Shown here: piece by piece, positions 47,543 to 62,887 of the stretch | How the letters are laid out: the number at the start of each line of letters is the position of its first letter | Numbering within the stretch: the first letter of the stretch is position 1 | NCBI GenBank assembly: GCA_002081555.1 | Contig: MZNV01001684.1 | Span: forward strand, 1 to 64,000 | Length of the DNA stretch: 64,000 bases | DNA from: Protostelium mycophagum | Taxonomy: Eukaryota > Evosea > Variosea > Protosteliida > Protosteliaceae | Direction of reading: 5' to 3' | Translations under genes and position numbers: made by a program | The notes under the pieces: model-generated | Databases searched by the model: none | Told to the model about the DNA's origin: nothing | What the model saw: only the letters and a program-made list of their open reading frames with translations

Positions 47543-48731
47543 ATGCCTCTTACCGTTTTCGTCACAGGAGCTACCGGATACATCGGCGGAACAGTCGTCA
47601 ACAGACTCTTAAAAGATGGACACCAGGTGAAGACCTAGCGATCCGATTTGTAGCAATAGCTAATGGTTGTAGGTATTAGGCCTCGTAAGAACACAAGATA
47701 AGGCCGATGCTCTGGCCAAACTCGGTGTGGAGCCCATCTTGGGAGCTTTAGAGGACCATGACGTCATCGTCGCTGCCAGCAAGAGGGCCGACGCAGTCAT
47801 CAACACTGCCGACGCCGACAGCAGAAAGACTGCCGAATTACTTATCGAGGCTTTGGAAGGATCTGGAAAGAAGTTGATTCACACCAGCGGCAGCAGCATC
47901 GTCTCTGATGCAGCTGACGGCAAATACACGGATGCCATCTTTACCGATGACAACACCGCCGGCTTTAAAGTCCACCCAGGTGACATCTTCCACAACATCG
48001 TAAAATGACAGCTCACATCCATTAGAAAAGGTCTCCCGTGTTGATATCGACAAGTTCGTTTTGTCCGAGAGCACCAAGAGAAACGTGAAGGCGATCGTCA
48101 TCTGCCCAACACTCATATATGGAGTCGGCACAGGACTTGCAAAGGAGTCTGTTCAACTCCCTGTCTTAGTTCGCCAATCCAAAAAGTGAGATCACTCCTG
48201 ACGTCATCATTCTAAGAGGATGCAGGCATGGTGCTGGTGTCCATGTTGGTGAGGGACAGAACATCTGGTCAAATGTCCATGTAGAAGATGTCGCCGATTT
48301 GTATGCCAGAGCTCTGACCACGGATGTTTCAGAGTCCATCTTCTTGTTTGCCGAGAGTGATGAGAGCAACTTCAAGAACATCGCCGAGATCATTGCAGAG
48401 GCTCAAGGATTGAAGGTCTGTCCCAAAGCAATTTTGTGATGTACGCTTTTGTTCTGTGGCTTAGCCAAGTTGTTTGTGCACTTTTTTGGATAGCAGCCCT
48501 TCAGCACACTGCCACACAACCAAAGAATTATAAATGTGTACTGAAGACCAACAGGGAACAATCTCTTGGGATCCCAAAGAGGCTGTTGCTGCTGAAGGCA
48601 GCGGCATGGTCACACACGCACTCGGAAGCAACAGCAGAGTGCGAGGGAACAACAGCCGAAAGGTCTTCGGGTGGAACCCCAACCACCCCGTGAAGCTGAG
48701 AGACTACATCCTCTCTTTCTACAAGGCTTAA
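47543..48731 (+). CDS. NAD(P)-binding epimerase/dehydratase-like protein
   Basis: Starts MPLTVFVTGATGYIGGTVVN with the Rossmann GxxGxxG, then QVLGLVRTQDKADALAKLG, HTSGSSIVSD, AIVICPTLIYGVGTG, KHGAGVHVGEGQNIWSNVHV, EDVADLYARAL and SNFKNIAEIIAEAQGL. The last exon has FGWNPNHPVKLRDYILSFYK and stop 48729-48731. It belongs to the extended/atypical SDR group near NmrA and YeeZ-like epimerases. The YxxxK of classic SDRs is not obvious, as in many atypical members. The substrate cannot be told from sequence. Confidence 0.82.
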
Positions 48732-48809
48732 ATAAATCTACACACCCTTTAGTTTCTTAAAGTTGAAATGAAGAGGTTTATTTCTGGGTGTTGGGCGGCT
48801 TCGTGTTCT

Positions 48810-51800
48810 TTAGCGATGGTGCTCTCCACCAGAGTCGCTGTCTGAGTCCGAGTGGGGCTCTTCGAGGTCGAATCCTGTCTATTGGGGTCAACATCTACAA
48901 CTGCCAGGTAGAATGTTTTAGAAGATGACAAACTCACAGCAGAAGAGGGAGTGATAGAAGCTCTGAGATGCTCTGGCAGGTCGGTCGCAATAGGTTCAGG
49001 CTTTCCGACAGTCTGTTGCAGTTTCCTGTCTTCTTCATCCTCCTTCCCTCCCCCTCTGTTTCTTCTGAGCTAAAAATAGATCAATGATGACGTCATCACT
49101 TGACCGAGATTTCGGTGAAATTTCCCGAGTGATTACCGAGAAAAAGATGTCCTGAATGCTCTCCACGAATCGGTGGCTTTTGGCTGGATTGCTGATGGAT
49201 TTAATGACATTGTGGTAGTCCTCTACAGGCCACGGGATACTTTGGAGGGTGTTGTTGTGTCGGATGAGACAGTTCTAGATTTTTAAGTTTCAAATGGCAG
49301 AAAAGGCGGGAAAATCACCTGAAGAGAGAGGTAACCGTTGGTGGTGATGTCATTCTTGTCGATGATAATTTTCTAGAGATTTTCAATTTTAAATTTGGGT
49401 GTACATACCTTTATGGTCTTATTGACTTTGAGAGTCTGTACGAGCCTTATAAACGCCGTATCCCCCTGAGTTTTTTAATGACAATAAAAACTTTCCCATT
49501 TTAAAAAGTGGCATTTCATAGCATTGCTCCTTGGACCAGACTTTGTGATATCTCACCATATAATTGGAAGACACATCCAACTCCTCCAGATTCTGGTTGC
49601 CGTCCAGCTCCTCGAATATCAAATGCAGCCCATTCTTGTAGGAATAATTCAAGTGGTCGGACGTCATGGCCAGCCTCTTCAACTGCAGGTTTTTCCGCAG
49701 ATAAATTCTGACGGCTTCACAGGCAGCGATGGCTTCGGAAGAACTGACCAGATTTTTTCCGATGGATAGAGATGTCAGCTGTGGGCATTTTGCGGCGAGA
49801 AGGGGGAGTAAGGATGATATTCCGGAGGAGCGTAACCTCATACCGGAGATGTCAAGATCCCACACGTTGTAGACGAGGTTCTGGAGATTTCGGTGAGTTT
49901 TCTGAGTACTAGAAGATGGGTGACAGATTATTTATAATTCATTCTGCCGCGACAAATGCTGCGGCTTTGCCGCCCTCAATACGTCAGAACCCACAGATGC
50001 CAAACAATGATGACGTCATCACCTGAATCGAGTTGGTGAGTACGTCAGGGGAAGCCATCAGATTATTGCTCATGTTAAGAGACAGTCTCCTGTCTGGGTT
50101 AGGCGGCATCGCCGCGAATAGTCCGTGCACAGCATCCTCGAAAATAAATGATTCTTTCAAGTTGAGTTCTGATAATTTGGGCAGATGCAAGAGGTACCTG
50201 TGATTTTCAGGGAAATTTCGTGGAAATTTCGAGGAAATTCACCCGATGTCGGCGGGGTCCACGCGGTCCAGTCTGTTCATGGAAAGGTCCAACTTTTCGA
50301 GAGATGTAACCACGCGTAACCAAGGTAACACCATCTTGAATAACATCTGTGTGTTACGTAATCCTACAGAGGATCACAATCCGTCTTGGCACAAATATTT
50401 GTGCTGGGTGTCATTTTCTTTATACAGCCAAACTGTAGATGAATACGCTGTCACTCAAGAATTTTCGCAGAAAATTCGTGTCGTTGTAGATGCCCACCTA
50501 AGATTTTGAGACTGGAGTCCCCTTTGATTTTTGAAAGCCAAGTGGCGAAATGCGCGGAGGAAGCTTCTGCAAAGAGGTTCTCAGACAGGTCCAACTCTTC
50601 CATGCGGAAGGTGATCTGTGATGACGTCATCAGCGATATCATGGAGAATTGGAACCATTAAATATGGAGCTGTGTGCCGTTTTCATGGGAAGATTCGCTT
50701 GGTTAAAAGTTACCTCGTGATGCTCCAATGCTTTCATGAGGAATAATAATCCTCTATCACTTAGATTACAATTCACCAACTAATACCGTTAGTTTAAATT
50801 TAAAAAAGTATAAAAATGTCAAAAGTACATGCACATAGATTTTGCAGAAATTTCGACCACCAGTTTTTCACCCCGAAATCTTCCGGAAAATTCAATGAGA
50901 TTTCACCTTCAAGACTTTGAGACTGTGTTGCAAGTGCGTAATCATCTTTGATAGGGAGTAGATCTGTCTCACGTCCATCTTATTATCTGACACTTCTATG
51001 TGTTGGATCTGGTTGTTCGGATTTTCTTTTATACATTCGTTCATCTCTTCCCAATCAAGATCGGCACCGCCAGAGGCTGGATGTGCCACAATCAATTTGG
51101 TCAAGGTTGTGTTGAATCTGTAATCGTCTCAGAAGAATGAGGATTTTTTTATTCTTTATAATTTTTTTCTTCGAAAATCGCAAAAAGTTGGCAAGAAATT
51201 GAAAAAAATTAAAAAGAAAATATCTTTTTGAAAAAAATCATCTTTTTGAAAAAAATATCTTGTTGAAAAAAGAGGTAAACCTGATGATCCTAGATAACTG
51301 CGCTTTTCCAAAGACATTACCATAATGGAATTTATGTATTCCATGAATTGTACCCGTCTGTAATGCTACGTCTTTAATGATCAACGTCTTTATCAAAGTA
51401 TTGTGGGTCAATGACCTGAACACTGTCATTTATTTTTCGAATTTTAAATTTTTCAATCTTTTTCATAATAAGACTCTTCGATATTTCCTCAGAAATTTCT
51501 GAGAACTTTCTCACCATAATATGGTATGGATGCCAATATAGCTATCGGAGCGCGGATCTGGGTTTGGAATGTATCTCAAGTCTAAATACTCCTGTTGATT
51601 CTCCTCTATCAACATGATCTGCTCGATGAAATCTTCAGACACGTGTGAATTTTGGTTGTAGTTGAGGGAAGAGATGTAAGAGGTCAAGAGTCCTCCTGCG
51701 GCGCTTCGAGCTGTGCTATATTTAGAATGAATCATGCAGATTTAATTTTCCAATTTATTTATTTATTTAAATCTTTTAAGATTGAGATTTTCAAGTGTAC

Positions 51801-52550
51801 AAGTAAAAGTACTGCGGCAGAGGTGTTAGCCATTGTAGTGTCGTCACTCTTACGCACACAAACGAATTGTTGTAGATTATCAATAATGAATTGTAGAGGG
51901 TCGACTCACTGATGGGAGGTAATCCTAACAAATAAGAATTGTCTGGGACGTGAATTGTCAGATGGCCGGTGCAGTTGTACTCTGCAGACGACGTCATGGA
52001 GGAATGACCGAGTCGAACAGCTCTGATGATGGGCGCGAAGAAAATCACATCAGACTCTTTAGAGGTAGGTTGGAGGGAGTAGACATCTCCATTATAGATA
52101 GTCAAGCTCATCTAAGATTAATCATGACAGGTCTGTGAATGATACGTACCAAACCGTTCTCTACGGCGATGTTCCTGATGTCAAACAGGTGTATGTCTCG
52201 ATAGATCTGAAATGATCAGTTGATATCATTTCCGCATAGGTATCGACCTTCTTCTTCGAGGAAGTGTAACGACCCCCTCTTAATATAAGGAAACGGTATT
52301 TACCAACAGCAACAACAAACTCCCTCTTGTTTTTTGCTTTAAGTGATCTCTCCACTTTTCGAAACACGCAGTAGTCTGCAAACTGCAATTCCTCTTCATG
52401 GTAGCTCTTCAGAGTAGAGTTGATGAGTTCTGTTCAACGAATTAATTTAATTATGAGCACATTTCGTAGCGTACTGTGGTCTTCTGCATTTAGGTGATTG
52501 GCCTTGTCCATTCCGCTCACTGTAGGGATAATAATATCGTCGTTTGCCAT
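48810..52550 (-). CDS. CARMIL-like leucine-rich repeat protein
   Basis: MANDDIIIPTVSGMDKANHL opens a PH-like part (CVFRKVERSLKAKNKREFVV, VGKYRFLILRGG). The middle is a solenoid of long LRRs with the 28-30-residue spacing of ribonuclease-inhibitor/CARMIL type: QIQHIEVSDNKMDVRQIYSL, FRMEELDLSENLFAEASSAH, LSELNLKESFIFEDAVHGL, LEELDVSSNYM, PQLTSLSIGKNLVSSSEAI. The C-terminus is short and polar (RNRGGGKEDEEDRKLQQ) and ends DSDSDSGGEHHR, stop TTA 48810-48812. CARMILs bind capping protein and myosin I in amoebae; here I do not see the capping-protein-interaction motif or proline-rich tail, so either the C-terminus is truncated or this is a relative. An intron near 51.2 kb is a long A/T repeat. Confidence 0.6.
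49960..49973. repeat. Intronic GC hairpin copy 6
   Basis: TGCGGCTTTGCCGC within an intron of the CARMIL-like gene. Confidence 0.65.
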
Positions 52551-52821
52551 GTGGTGTATCATGCCGCTTGTGTATGTAAAAATCCAAAGTCGTCAACGAA
52601 ATTTCCACCCGCGGCATAGCATGCAAAAACGATGTTGAATCACAAAACGGGTTTGCCCGAGAGTCTATCCAGGAATGTTTGTTCCTCAAACTCGCCTACT
52701 AACAAAACTCTATGAGACAGTGATTAATTATTTTGATATCTCATTTTCCTCTTTTTATTAGACATCTTGGCTGCGTTTCTGAAAATTCGTAAACTCGATG
52801 GACAAAAGCGATGCACTCACA

Positions 52822-53184
52822 TCAGTCCCATTCTGTCTCCAAACTGGATCGATTGCCAAGTTTTTTTCTGAATAGCTCTTGTATTGGTTTGAAGGTGACG
52901 CATGCCACACAAAGAGAGATGGATAGTGTGAGGAGTGAAATCCAAAAGATAAGGAGAGCCACTGGTTGTCGTTGGAGTGAAAAAGGCAGAGAGACGCCCA
53001 AACATATGGCTGACACCACGAATAATGTGATGAGGATAGGGACTCTGAAATCAGCACACCAGAAGCCACATCCCCTGCTCATGCTCGCCAGACATCTCTC
53101 TCGTAAAGTGCTATTCTTCTTTCTGAAAGATTGTCCCTCATCGTCCCAATCTTCCTCGTCGTCTATCAGAAAGTGGTCGCTCAT
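52822..53184 (-). CDS. Small two-TM membrane protein
   Basis: An intronless 120-residue frame. Acidic N-terminus MSDHFLIDDEEDWDDEGQSF, then a Cys/Arg patch (CLASMSRGCGFWCADFR), TM1 VPILITLFVVSAICLGVSL, TM2 VALLIFWISLLTLSISLCVA, and a basic C-terminus with LETEWD before the stop. The hairpin topology with both ends cytosolic is likely. I do not recognise the family. Confidence 0.6.
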   Translation of the reverse strand: MSDHFLIDDEEDWDDEGQSFRKKNSTLRERCLASMSRGCGFWCADFRVPILITLFVVSAICLGVSLPFSLQRQPVALLIFWISLLTLSISLCVACVTFKPIQELFRKKLGNRSSLETEWD

Positions 53185-53441
53185 TGATGTGATGTGATTG
53201 TGATATCGATGTGGTCCGTTTTTCTGCTCGTTGTGTGCGTGATGAAAATGTCGAAGTGAAACAAATATGCCAATTTATGCTGAATTTATTTGATACCTTT
53301 ATAGTGACGAGATAGTTATGAGAAGCTACGACCAAGAGATACGCGTTCCAGAATGTTCGTAGGCACCATCTTCCGTCGTTTTGGACAAAGTACTCGAAAG
53401 ACCTTGTTTGAATTACTTCAAATAGTGGAAAGATAATCATT

Positions 53442-54966
53442 TTATTTCTTGTCGAAATCGACACGGCAGTTGTCAGATTTTTTGCCACTGGCAAAGTCAT
53501 CTGCATTCTGAATGGTGGTGTTGGTGATGTTGATCTGCGTCTCGTCATGATCTGTGCCACAACGACTACTTCTTAAACCCACCTGTGCCTCTTTGGTGAA
53601 GAAGGCTTGGTGTCCTGTAATCAACACGTTTGGGAAGGTTAAGAGCCTTGCAAAGGTGTCATCTTGAAGGATCTTTCCCGAGTTGTCTTCGTAGAAGAGG
53701 GCCTCTTCCTCCTCGTACACGTCAAGACCTGAGATGTCTCAGGTTGGGAAGACGATGTCGTGATGATTTCGTGAAGATATCTCACCCAAATAACCGATCT
53801 TTCCCTTCTTCAGAGCTCTGATTGCCGCTTTGGTGTCGATCAAAGGACCTCTGGAGGTGTTGACGATCATGACACCTGTCAATATCGTCAATTTGACAGT
53901 CTGACACTTGATCACGTGACTTGCCTTCTTTAACCTTGGACAGGGCGTCATCGTTGATGATGTGGGTCGTCTCTTTCAGTAATGGAAGGTGAATAGAGAT
54001 CACATCAGATTGGGACAAGAGCTGCGCGGGTTCAATTCCTCCCGCCGCCAACCATTTTTTCTCACCTCATCCAGCTCTACGTATTGTAGACCAATCTCTT
54101 TGGCAAACTTGTCGTTTTTGTACACGTCATATCCGATCAGTTTCACCCCAAACCCTGGAAAATGTCACCAAACATCGTCGAATTTTCCCAGAATATTCAC
54201 CCTTCATGATGGTGGCGAAAACTTGCCCGATCTTTCCTGTTCCGAGAACACCGACAGTCTTTCCGTGAAGGTCAAACCCAAGCAGACCGGTGAGCTCGAA
54301 GTTGTTCTCTCTGACTCTGTTGAAGGATTTGTGGATCTTTCTGGATTATAGTTGAGTCAAAGAGTAGTCCATCATGTGAAAAGCCGCAACTGAATGTTCG
54401 TGATGTGGTGTTGCCATAAACCAACAAAATGATTCACGAAGAATGAAGAACGTCAGAAATTGTCTGGGCAACGCCATGACACGAAAATACGTTTGTACAA
54501 CCCCATTGTAGTTTGACAGTTCGTCAAGACACACCTGTTGAGGGAGAGTATTAAGGCTACGGCGTGCTCAGCTACGGCGTAAGGAGAATAGCCCGGTACG
54601 GACATCACTTGTATGCCCAAAGATTTGGCCCTCTCAAGATCCACATTATTGAAGCCAGCACAACGTAAGAGGATCAATTTCACTCCTGCATCTTTGAGAG
54701 CATCTGAAACTGTTAGGATCGTTTCCATGCGCGGAGAAGGATCACCTAGTGTCTTCTGTCCATCATCATTCACGAAAATGCACACTGCGTCTGAGCCTTG
54801 AGCAAGAGAAGTGGTCTCAGAATCAAGTCTGGTGTTTACGAATTTGATCTCATGCTTTGATGATCAGACCACAGAATTACGTTATACTATGCACCTTGTC
54901 GTCTTTGTTTGCTTGGGGGAGGAATTCCCTGTCCCAAGATTTAGAGCTGTATACAGTGATCTTCAT
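53442..54966 (-). CDS. ldhA: D-lactate dehydrogenase (D-2-hydroxyacid dehydrogenase)
   Basis: The first exon [20 protein letters not shown] joins in phase to [20 protein letters not shown]. Then [69 protein letters not shown] (NAD-binding GxGxxG), [51 protein letters not shown] and [13 protein letters not shown] with the catalytic His. Order and length match the LdhA-type fermentative D-LDH, common in bacteria and patchy in eukaryotes. Several short introns show that it is a nuclear gene. It reduces pyruvate to D-lactate, or the reverse. Start 54964-54966; stop 53442-53444. Confidence 0.93.
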
Positions 54967-55227
54967 TTGTGCTGTGCGTTGTGTGCGTGCGTGTTTTCTG
55001 TTGGTTCCAGAAAACCCAAGAAATTCTCCGAAATCTACACTGCGACGAAAAAAATCCTCCGACTAACAGGAGCAAGCATTTTGTAAAAGTCTTTTCAGTG
55101 CTGAAATAGACCTCCCACTCACCACAGCATTGATCATCTGTGCTCTCCAAACCAGATGGAGCAGTGTCAAATTGAAGATTATGACCCCACGAGGGCATTA
55201 AAAATATATCAATATGGCAAAACGTGG

Positions 55228-55297
55228 GGCTCTGTCGGGAATCGAACCCGAGGCACTACCACCCTAAGGTAGTATTTTACCACTGAACTACAGAGCC
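55228..55297 (-). tRNA. tRNA-Pro(AGG)
   Basis: Reading the minus strand: acceptor GGCTCTG pairs with CAGAGCC; anticodon stem CTACC/GGTAG encloses the loop TTAGGGT, giving anticodon AGG with G37 as in eukaryotic tRNA-Pro; the T-arm is CGGGTTCGATTCCCG. 70 nt, no intron, no encoded CCA. The D-stem has a C-A mismatch. A T-rich tract downstream is short. Confidence 0.93.
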
Positions 55298-55558
55298 GGA
55301 TGATGCGTAATTACAGACTTAAAAGTTAATTTGATACACAATATCATCTGCAAGTTTGATACAATTATAAAATTTATGTGTTCCATCTGATCGAAGTCTG
55401 AAATTTACTCTGAAAGGAGCTCTGTCGATATTTTGCATTGTTTGATCCCATCTCAAATCACTTCTTGAATTCATTTTCTGATTTCGATTTATTTCATTTT
55501 TTTGCGAGATTTCATTGCCCCATTTTTTGTGCCAAATCACTGATTCAGAGCTGACGAT
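55298..55558. other. Spacer upstream of the DNA ligase gene
   Basis: No gene is supported. A minus-strand frame of 73 codons here is unremarkable. Confidence 0.5.
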
Positions 55559-58769
<3,211 letters not shown>

Positions 58770-58782
58770 ACCTGTGTGCGTC

Positions 58783-58925
58783 CAATTAATTGCGGTGTCT
58801 ACAGAATCGCGGGGGCTTTTTTCCTGTAACAATTGCACAGCGGTTTCAAATTCCCGGTAGCAACACGTTAAGTCCATAGCAACAGCTTAAAATTTGCATT
58901 AACTAACGTGTGTTCTTACCGCAAG
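58783..58925. repeat. MITE-like dispersed repeat, diverged copy
   Basis: AATTAATTGCGGTGTCTACA, CCCGGTAGCAACACGTTAAG, CATAGCAACAGC and a closing TTCTTACCGCAAGT. The ends TTGCGGT and ACCGCAA are inverted. It lies just past the ligase stop. Confidence 0.5.
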
Positions 58926-59329
58926 TGGGAATTTGAGTCCACCGCGCAATATCAGCCCATTTTTTGGGCTTGGAACCCAACGAGCTGCTCAAACTTGTTC
59001 GCCTAGAGTTGCCTATGGAGTCAAACGGAGGAAAAAAGATGAACAGAAGGACGAGGCATCTCCGGTTCACTTGGATAGGCAGACTTCCGCCTATTGCCCC
59101 AGGCCACGTCAGAAGTCGGCCGAACGTCGCCCTGTACCGTCAATGACACCGGTAACATACCGAGAGAAATTTCATATAAGATAGAGATCAAGTTCCCTTT
59201 TTTGCGATGCGTGACACTTTTACGGTTGTTACCGCGTCATTCATGATAGCATTTCCGGATGAGACGAGCGTGTCACAAAGATGTCTTTTGAAGAATCACT
59301 GCTGCAACAGACATTTTCTGGCCAGCTCG
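58926..59329. other. Intergenic stretch
   Basis: Two overlapping plus frames (58933-59184, 58964-59146) share no features with known proteins. No gene is called. Confidence 0.4.
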
Positions 59330-59932
59330 ATGAGATACAACAGCGTCCTCCTCCTTGCAGTCATCTTTGCCGTTGCTCTGGCAGTACCTTCTGATGTCAC
59401 CCTTAGCTTACACAACTCCGAGAGGACAGGCAAAGGAATAGTTGCCATGAAATGGAATGCCACTATAGCCGCAATCGCTCAGGCATATGCGAATGTAAAC
59501 ATGAAATGATCAGAAAAGAAAGTAACATCGACAGAACTGCAATTATGCACACAGTGGCGTCAAAGGGTATGGTGAAAACATCGCTGCATCAGCCGCCTCA
59601 GGACCAGCAACAGCATATGATGACACTCATGCGTCGTCTGCCACCACCGGTTGGATCAATGAGAAGTCTTATTACAACTGTACTGCCAACACTTGCACAA
59701 CCGGCAAAGTCTGTGGACATTACACACAGGTGATGTCACCAAACAATCAAATATTGTTGATATAAAGAAGGTGATGTGGACCGGCAGCACACAACTCGGC
59801 TGCGGCTTTGCAGCTTGCTCAAAGAACTCCCCTTGGGGATCTTCATTGCCCAACTGGAAATTTACCGTGTGTAATTACGCAGGCCCTGGTAATTACGTTG
59901 GACAGCGCCCTTTCCCCACCACCCAATGTTAA
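59330..59932 (+). CDS. Secreted CAP/SCP (CRISP, PR-1-like) protein
   Basis: The signal peptide MRYNSVLLLAVIFAVALAVP is followed by LSLHNSERTGKG, MKWNATIAAIAQAYAN, then across a roughly 45-nt intron NCNYAHSGVKGYGENIAASA, WINEKSYYNC, KVCGHYTQ, and after a second intron VMWTGSTQLGCGFAACSK and FTVCNYAGPGNYVGQ, stop 59930-59932. The CAP tetrad (two His, two Glu-type positions) and CxxYxxPGN-like end are present. CAP proteins are secreted and bind sterols or lipids. No extra C-terminal domain. Confidence 0.93.
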
Positions 59933-60384
59933 CATAAACTCTGTAAACTAAATTTTATTTTTTATCATTCAGATTTCTGTTGCAATTTTGGAGACAGTTC
60001 CAGGTTACTTTCGGCTTGGACATGCCAGACTTGATATTTTGACATGATCAGGACTGACTTTGGTGATAGTTGATGACAACAGTTTGGACCACGCATGGTC
60101 CAAGTCGTGGATGTCACCAAAATTATTCTGAATCTTGTTCATTTTCAAAGATTCGTATAAATTCCTTTGGCATTGTCCTTTTCCATTGGTAGAATAATGT
60201 TTTTGTAAATTTAATTGGTCATTGTTTCTGGTCCCGTTGTGTTCGTCCTGACATACCTGCTTGCAACAGCAATCCCTCTGAGAGGTAATTTTCAACTTGA
60301 TTGTCCCCGAGATTTGAGCGCTATGGGAAATAATTTCGTTGTAGTTGAAGTGGTGATCATCATATCAGATCAGATCGCATCATC
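59933..60384. other. Intergenic stretch with 8-bp hairpin
   Basis: TTGGACCA and TGGTCCAA (60,083-60,103 region) form a hairpin with a CGCA loop. A 96-codon minus frame (60005-60295) is unsupported. Confidence 0.4.
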
Positions 60385-60642
60385 ATGAATCGCCTTTTCT
60401 TTCAAGGGAGGAGTTTGGTGTCAGCACCAAAGCCCGTGGCCCCTCTTGGCCAACAAGTCATTATAACACCCAGATTGATCGTCCCGCCTTCTAATGTCGT
60501 CCCAAAAATACAATCAACTCTGATCCCCATTCTGCCCAGACCCATCGACAACACCATGGAGGTCCAAAATAAGAGAACAAAGAGAGCGAAGAAAAAGAAG
60601 GCCAAGAGGGATGGAAAAGAAGTTGGTCTGAGATACAAATGA
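60385..60642 (+). CDS. Small basic protein, possibly mitochondrial
   Basis: 85 codons: MNRLFFQGRSLVSAPKPVAP (Arg/Ser/Phe-rich, acid-free start as in mitochondrial presequences), a Pro/Ile-rich middle, and a very basic end KRTKRAKKKKAKRDGK. Small mitochondrial ribosomal proteins have this build, but I cannot assign one. No intron. An alternative is a chance frame. Confidence 0.4.
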   Translation: MNRLFFQGRSLVSAPKPVAPLGQQVIITPRLIVPPSNVVPKIQSTLIPILPRPIDNTMEVQNKRTKRAKKKKAKRDGKEVGLRYK

Positions 60643-61028
60643 AGGTTTTGTCCCTTTATACTGGCCATAATTTCATGTCTCATCATAATCGATGATTAAA
60701 TTAAGATATTGGTTGCAGGCAAATGACATCATTTTCATCAGTAGTGAAATCACTTCTGTTCGTGGATTTATGCAGCAGTGCAGACAAAGATTTTCGCTTC
60801 AGAAACTCTTTTAATCTTTGTAATTATTCATGCACCCCACGATGGCCTCTCTGTCTCTATTGACACATCTCCTTCTATCGAAAATTTCCTCGCATGCAGC
60901 CACATCTCTTCGTCAAACACATTCGTCTGTAACCGTCAGAACATCCTCTTGAGAATGCAAAATCAGCATAAATCATCATCAATGGAAAACTTGTAATAAT
61001 ACCACAACATGGCAGACATAAAGTGATA
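60643..61028. other. Intergenic stretch
   Basis: Convergent region between the small basic protein (+) and the pseudouridine synthase (-); no gene supported. Confidence 0.5.
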
Positions 61029-62389
61029 TTAGAATAATCCCACCATTGGGTTTTGACATTCAAGACAGCCCTCAATTAGATATTCCTGTCTCTCATCCGA
61101 AGTGTGGATCTTTTCGTATTGCATCTTCCTTGTCCCATCAATGTATTCTTTAATCATCTTCACCTCATCATTCAAGATCGCATTTTCCCTCGTGATTTTA
61201 AACTTCAAATCTCGAACTTACTGCGGCGTGTTTGTCGTTAAATAACGGATCATTACTTATTGGGTGTCCCAAGTATTTGAGATGTACTCGAATCTGGTGA
61301 GTCCTCCCTGTGATCGGGTAACATCTGATCACGCTCTCGTCCCTTGACACGTCATAATAGTCCAGCTCGAAGATGGTCCTGCAGGGTCTTCCTTCTGGAG
61401 ATACACGAGAGAGGGATTTCAGGTCCACGGTGGGTCTTAAGATGGGTTCGTTACAATCGACACTCTCTCTATATTTTATTTATTTTCTAGAATGAATCTG
61501 TCTTCTAAAATTACGATATAAATAAATGCAGGAAAAATAGATGGAAAATGAAAATTAATTTGTGGCCATTTTATATCATTTTTGATAATCGCAGATATAC
61601 AAAGATGGATTGACTCACGGAAATCGACCTTCTACTCTTGCAATGTACTCCTTCTTCACCAACCTCTGGGATAATTTACCGGAGATGTTCATCGCGTCTT
61701 TCTTCGTCCTTCCACATATGATCAAACCAGAAGTCATTCTGTCAATACGATGAACATATGTGAATGTCAAGGTGATTAAGACTTTTTTGTATCATCAATG
61801 ATTTGAGATGATTTTGGATACTGAAGACTGATGGTAGGCCCAATTCATATTTTGCGATCTCAATCACAGTGTTAAAATTATATCTGGCAACTGGATGTAT
61901 CTGTGGGCATTAAGATGTTTGATGTGCTTATCCCTGAGTTGAAGAAAACCCACAGGTATTGTCGAGGGTTTCTCAAGGGCTATCAGCTCGTCTGTTTGTG
62001 AAACGATCTTAACGGGCTTGTCTGTCACGAACCTCTCATGTTGATGGAATTTATGTACAACGAGATCATGTGGTTGTAATATATGCTCTAACACACCTTC
62101 AGACTTACCATTGACTGTCAATCCTCCAATCTGTGCCCTCCTGATCTGTTAGAGTTGGATCAGATCAACTGAAGAGGAGAACCCACCCAGTTTTCCTTTG
62201 GAATGGCAGGGAAATGTTTTAATTGTGCCTTTAAAACGGTGTCACCAAAATATCTCTCTTTGGCAAAGGTTGGAATCTCGACGTGATACGGATACACAAA
62301 TCGACGACCTGGTAAACATTAAGAAAGTCGGCTTCTGATCGATATCCACCTCCTTTGAAGAAGTATCCAGGATTGACAGCAGCCGCCAT
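61029..62389 (-). CDS. RluA-family RNA pseudouridine synthase (RPUSD2/PUS9-like)
   Basis: MAAAVNPGYFFKGGGYRSEA and GRRFVYPYHVEIPTFAKERY open the eukaryotic branch of the family; AQIGGLTVNGK is the S4-like part. The catalytic block is FTYVHRIDRMTSGLIICGRT with Asp in HRxDR, followed by YIARVEGRFP and the conserved CYPITGRTHQIRVHLKYLGH. The C-terminal exon ENAILNDEVKMIKEY ends ECLECQ-like CxEC and NPMVGLF, stop TTA 61029-61031. Such enzymes make pseudouridine in cytosolic or mitochondrial tRNA (position 31/32) and mRNA. The last junction (after DKHAA) works only with a 19-nt intron. Confidence 0.9.
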
Positions 62390-62887
62390 CGCGAAATTGA
62401 GATTGTGATTGTGACCATTCACGTTCCGGATTCAGAGGAAGAGGATATTTTCAGCAATCCTCGAAAAATATATATTTTCAATATATTCTACAATTACCGT
62501 GTACCTTCATTTATTTTGCGACCACGCGTGCGTGCATCATGCCTTCAGTTGCCACACTGAACTCCTATTCCAGCCGATGTTCACGTTGCAGTCCCTCTCC
62601 TCAAGATTCCATACTCCTCCAAATCTCCTGTTGTGCAAGACTCATCAGTACAAAAACCCGAGCTCCTTCCAGAAACTATGGGGTGGGTGGGTGTCTCCTG
62701 CAAAGAAATAAAAGGAATGACCATTACTCCTATTATCATATATTTATTTGTCGAATTGTATCACGGTCTACAACGAGGTAGACCGGAACAAATAAATAGA
62801 TGTAAAGAATACATGAAATAATCACTGCTTGATGGCGAGAACACAATAAGAAGGTCCAAAAGTGAATTTATATATTTTATGTTCAGA
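62390..62887. other. Intergenic stretch with dispersed repeat
   Basis: Contains the minus-orientation copy of the 35.04-kb repeat; no gene supported. Confidence 0.5.
62505..62600 (-). repeat. Dispersed repeat, copy in - orientation
   Basis: Reverse complement reads TGAACATCGGCTGGAATAGG, GTGGCAACTGAAGGCATGAT and CGCAAAATAAATGAA, colinear with 35,040-35,125. Confidence 0.75.

Noticed and set aside
59800-59815. CTGCGGCTTTGCAGC as another GC hairpin copy
   Set aside because: It is inside conserved CAP-domain codons and the stem is broken.
60005-60295. 96-codon minus frame with several Cys
   Set aside because: The start is weak, it has no recognisable domain, and it overlaps a hairpin.
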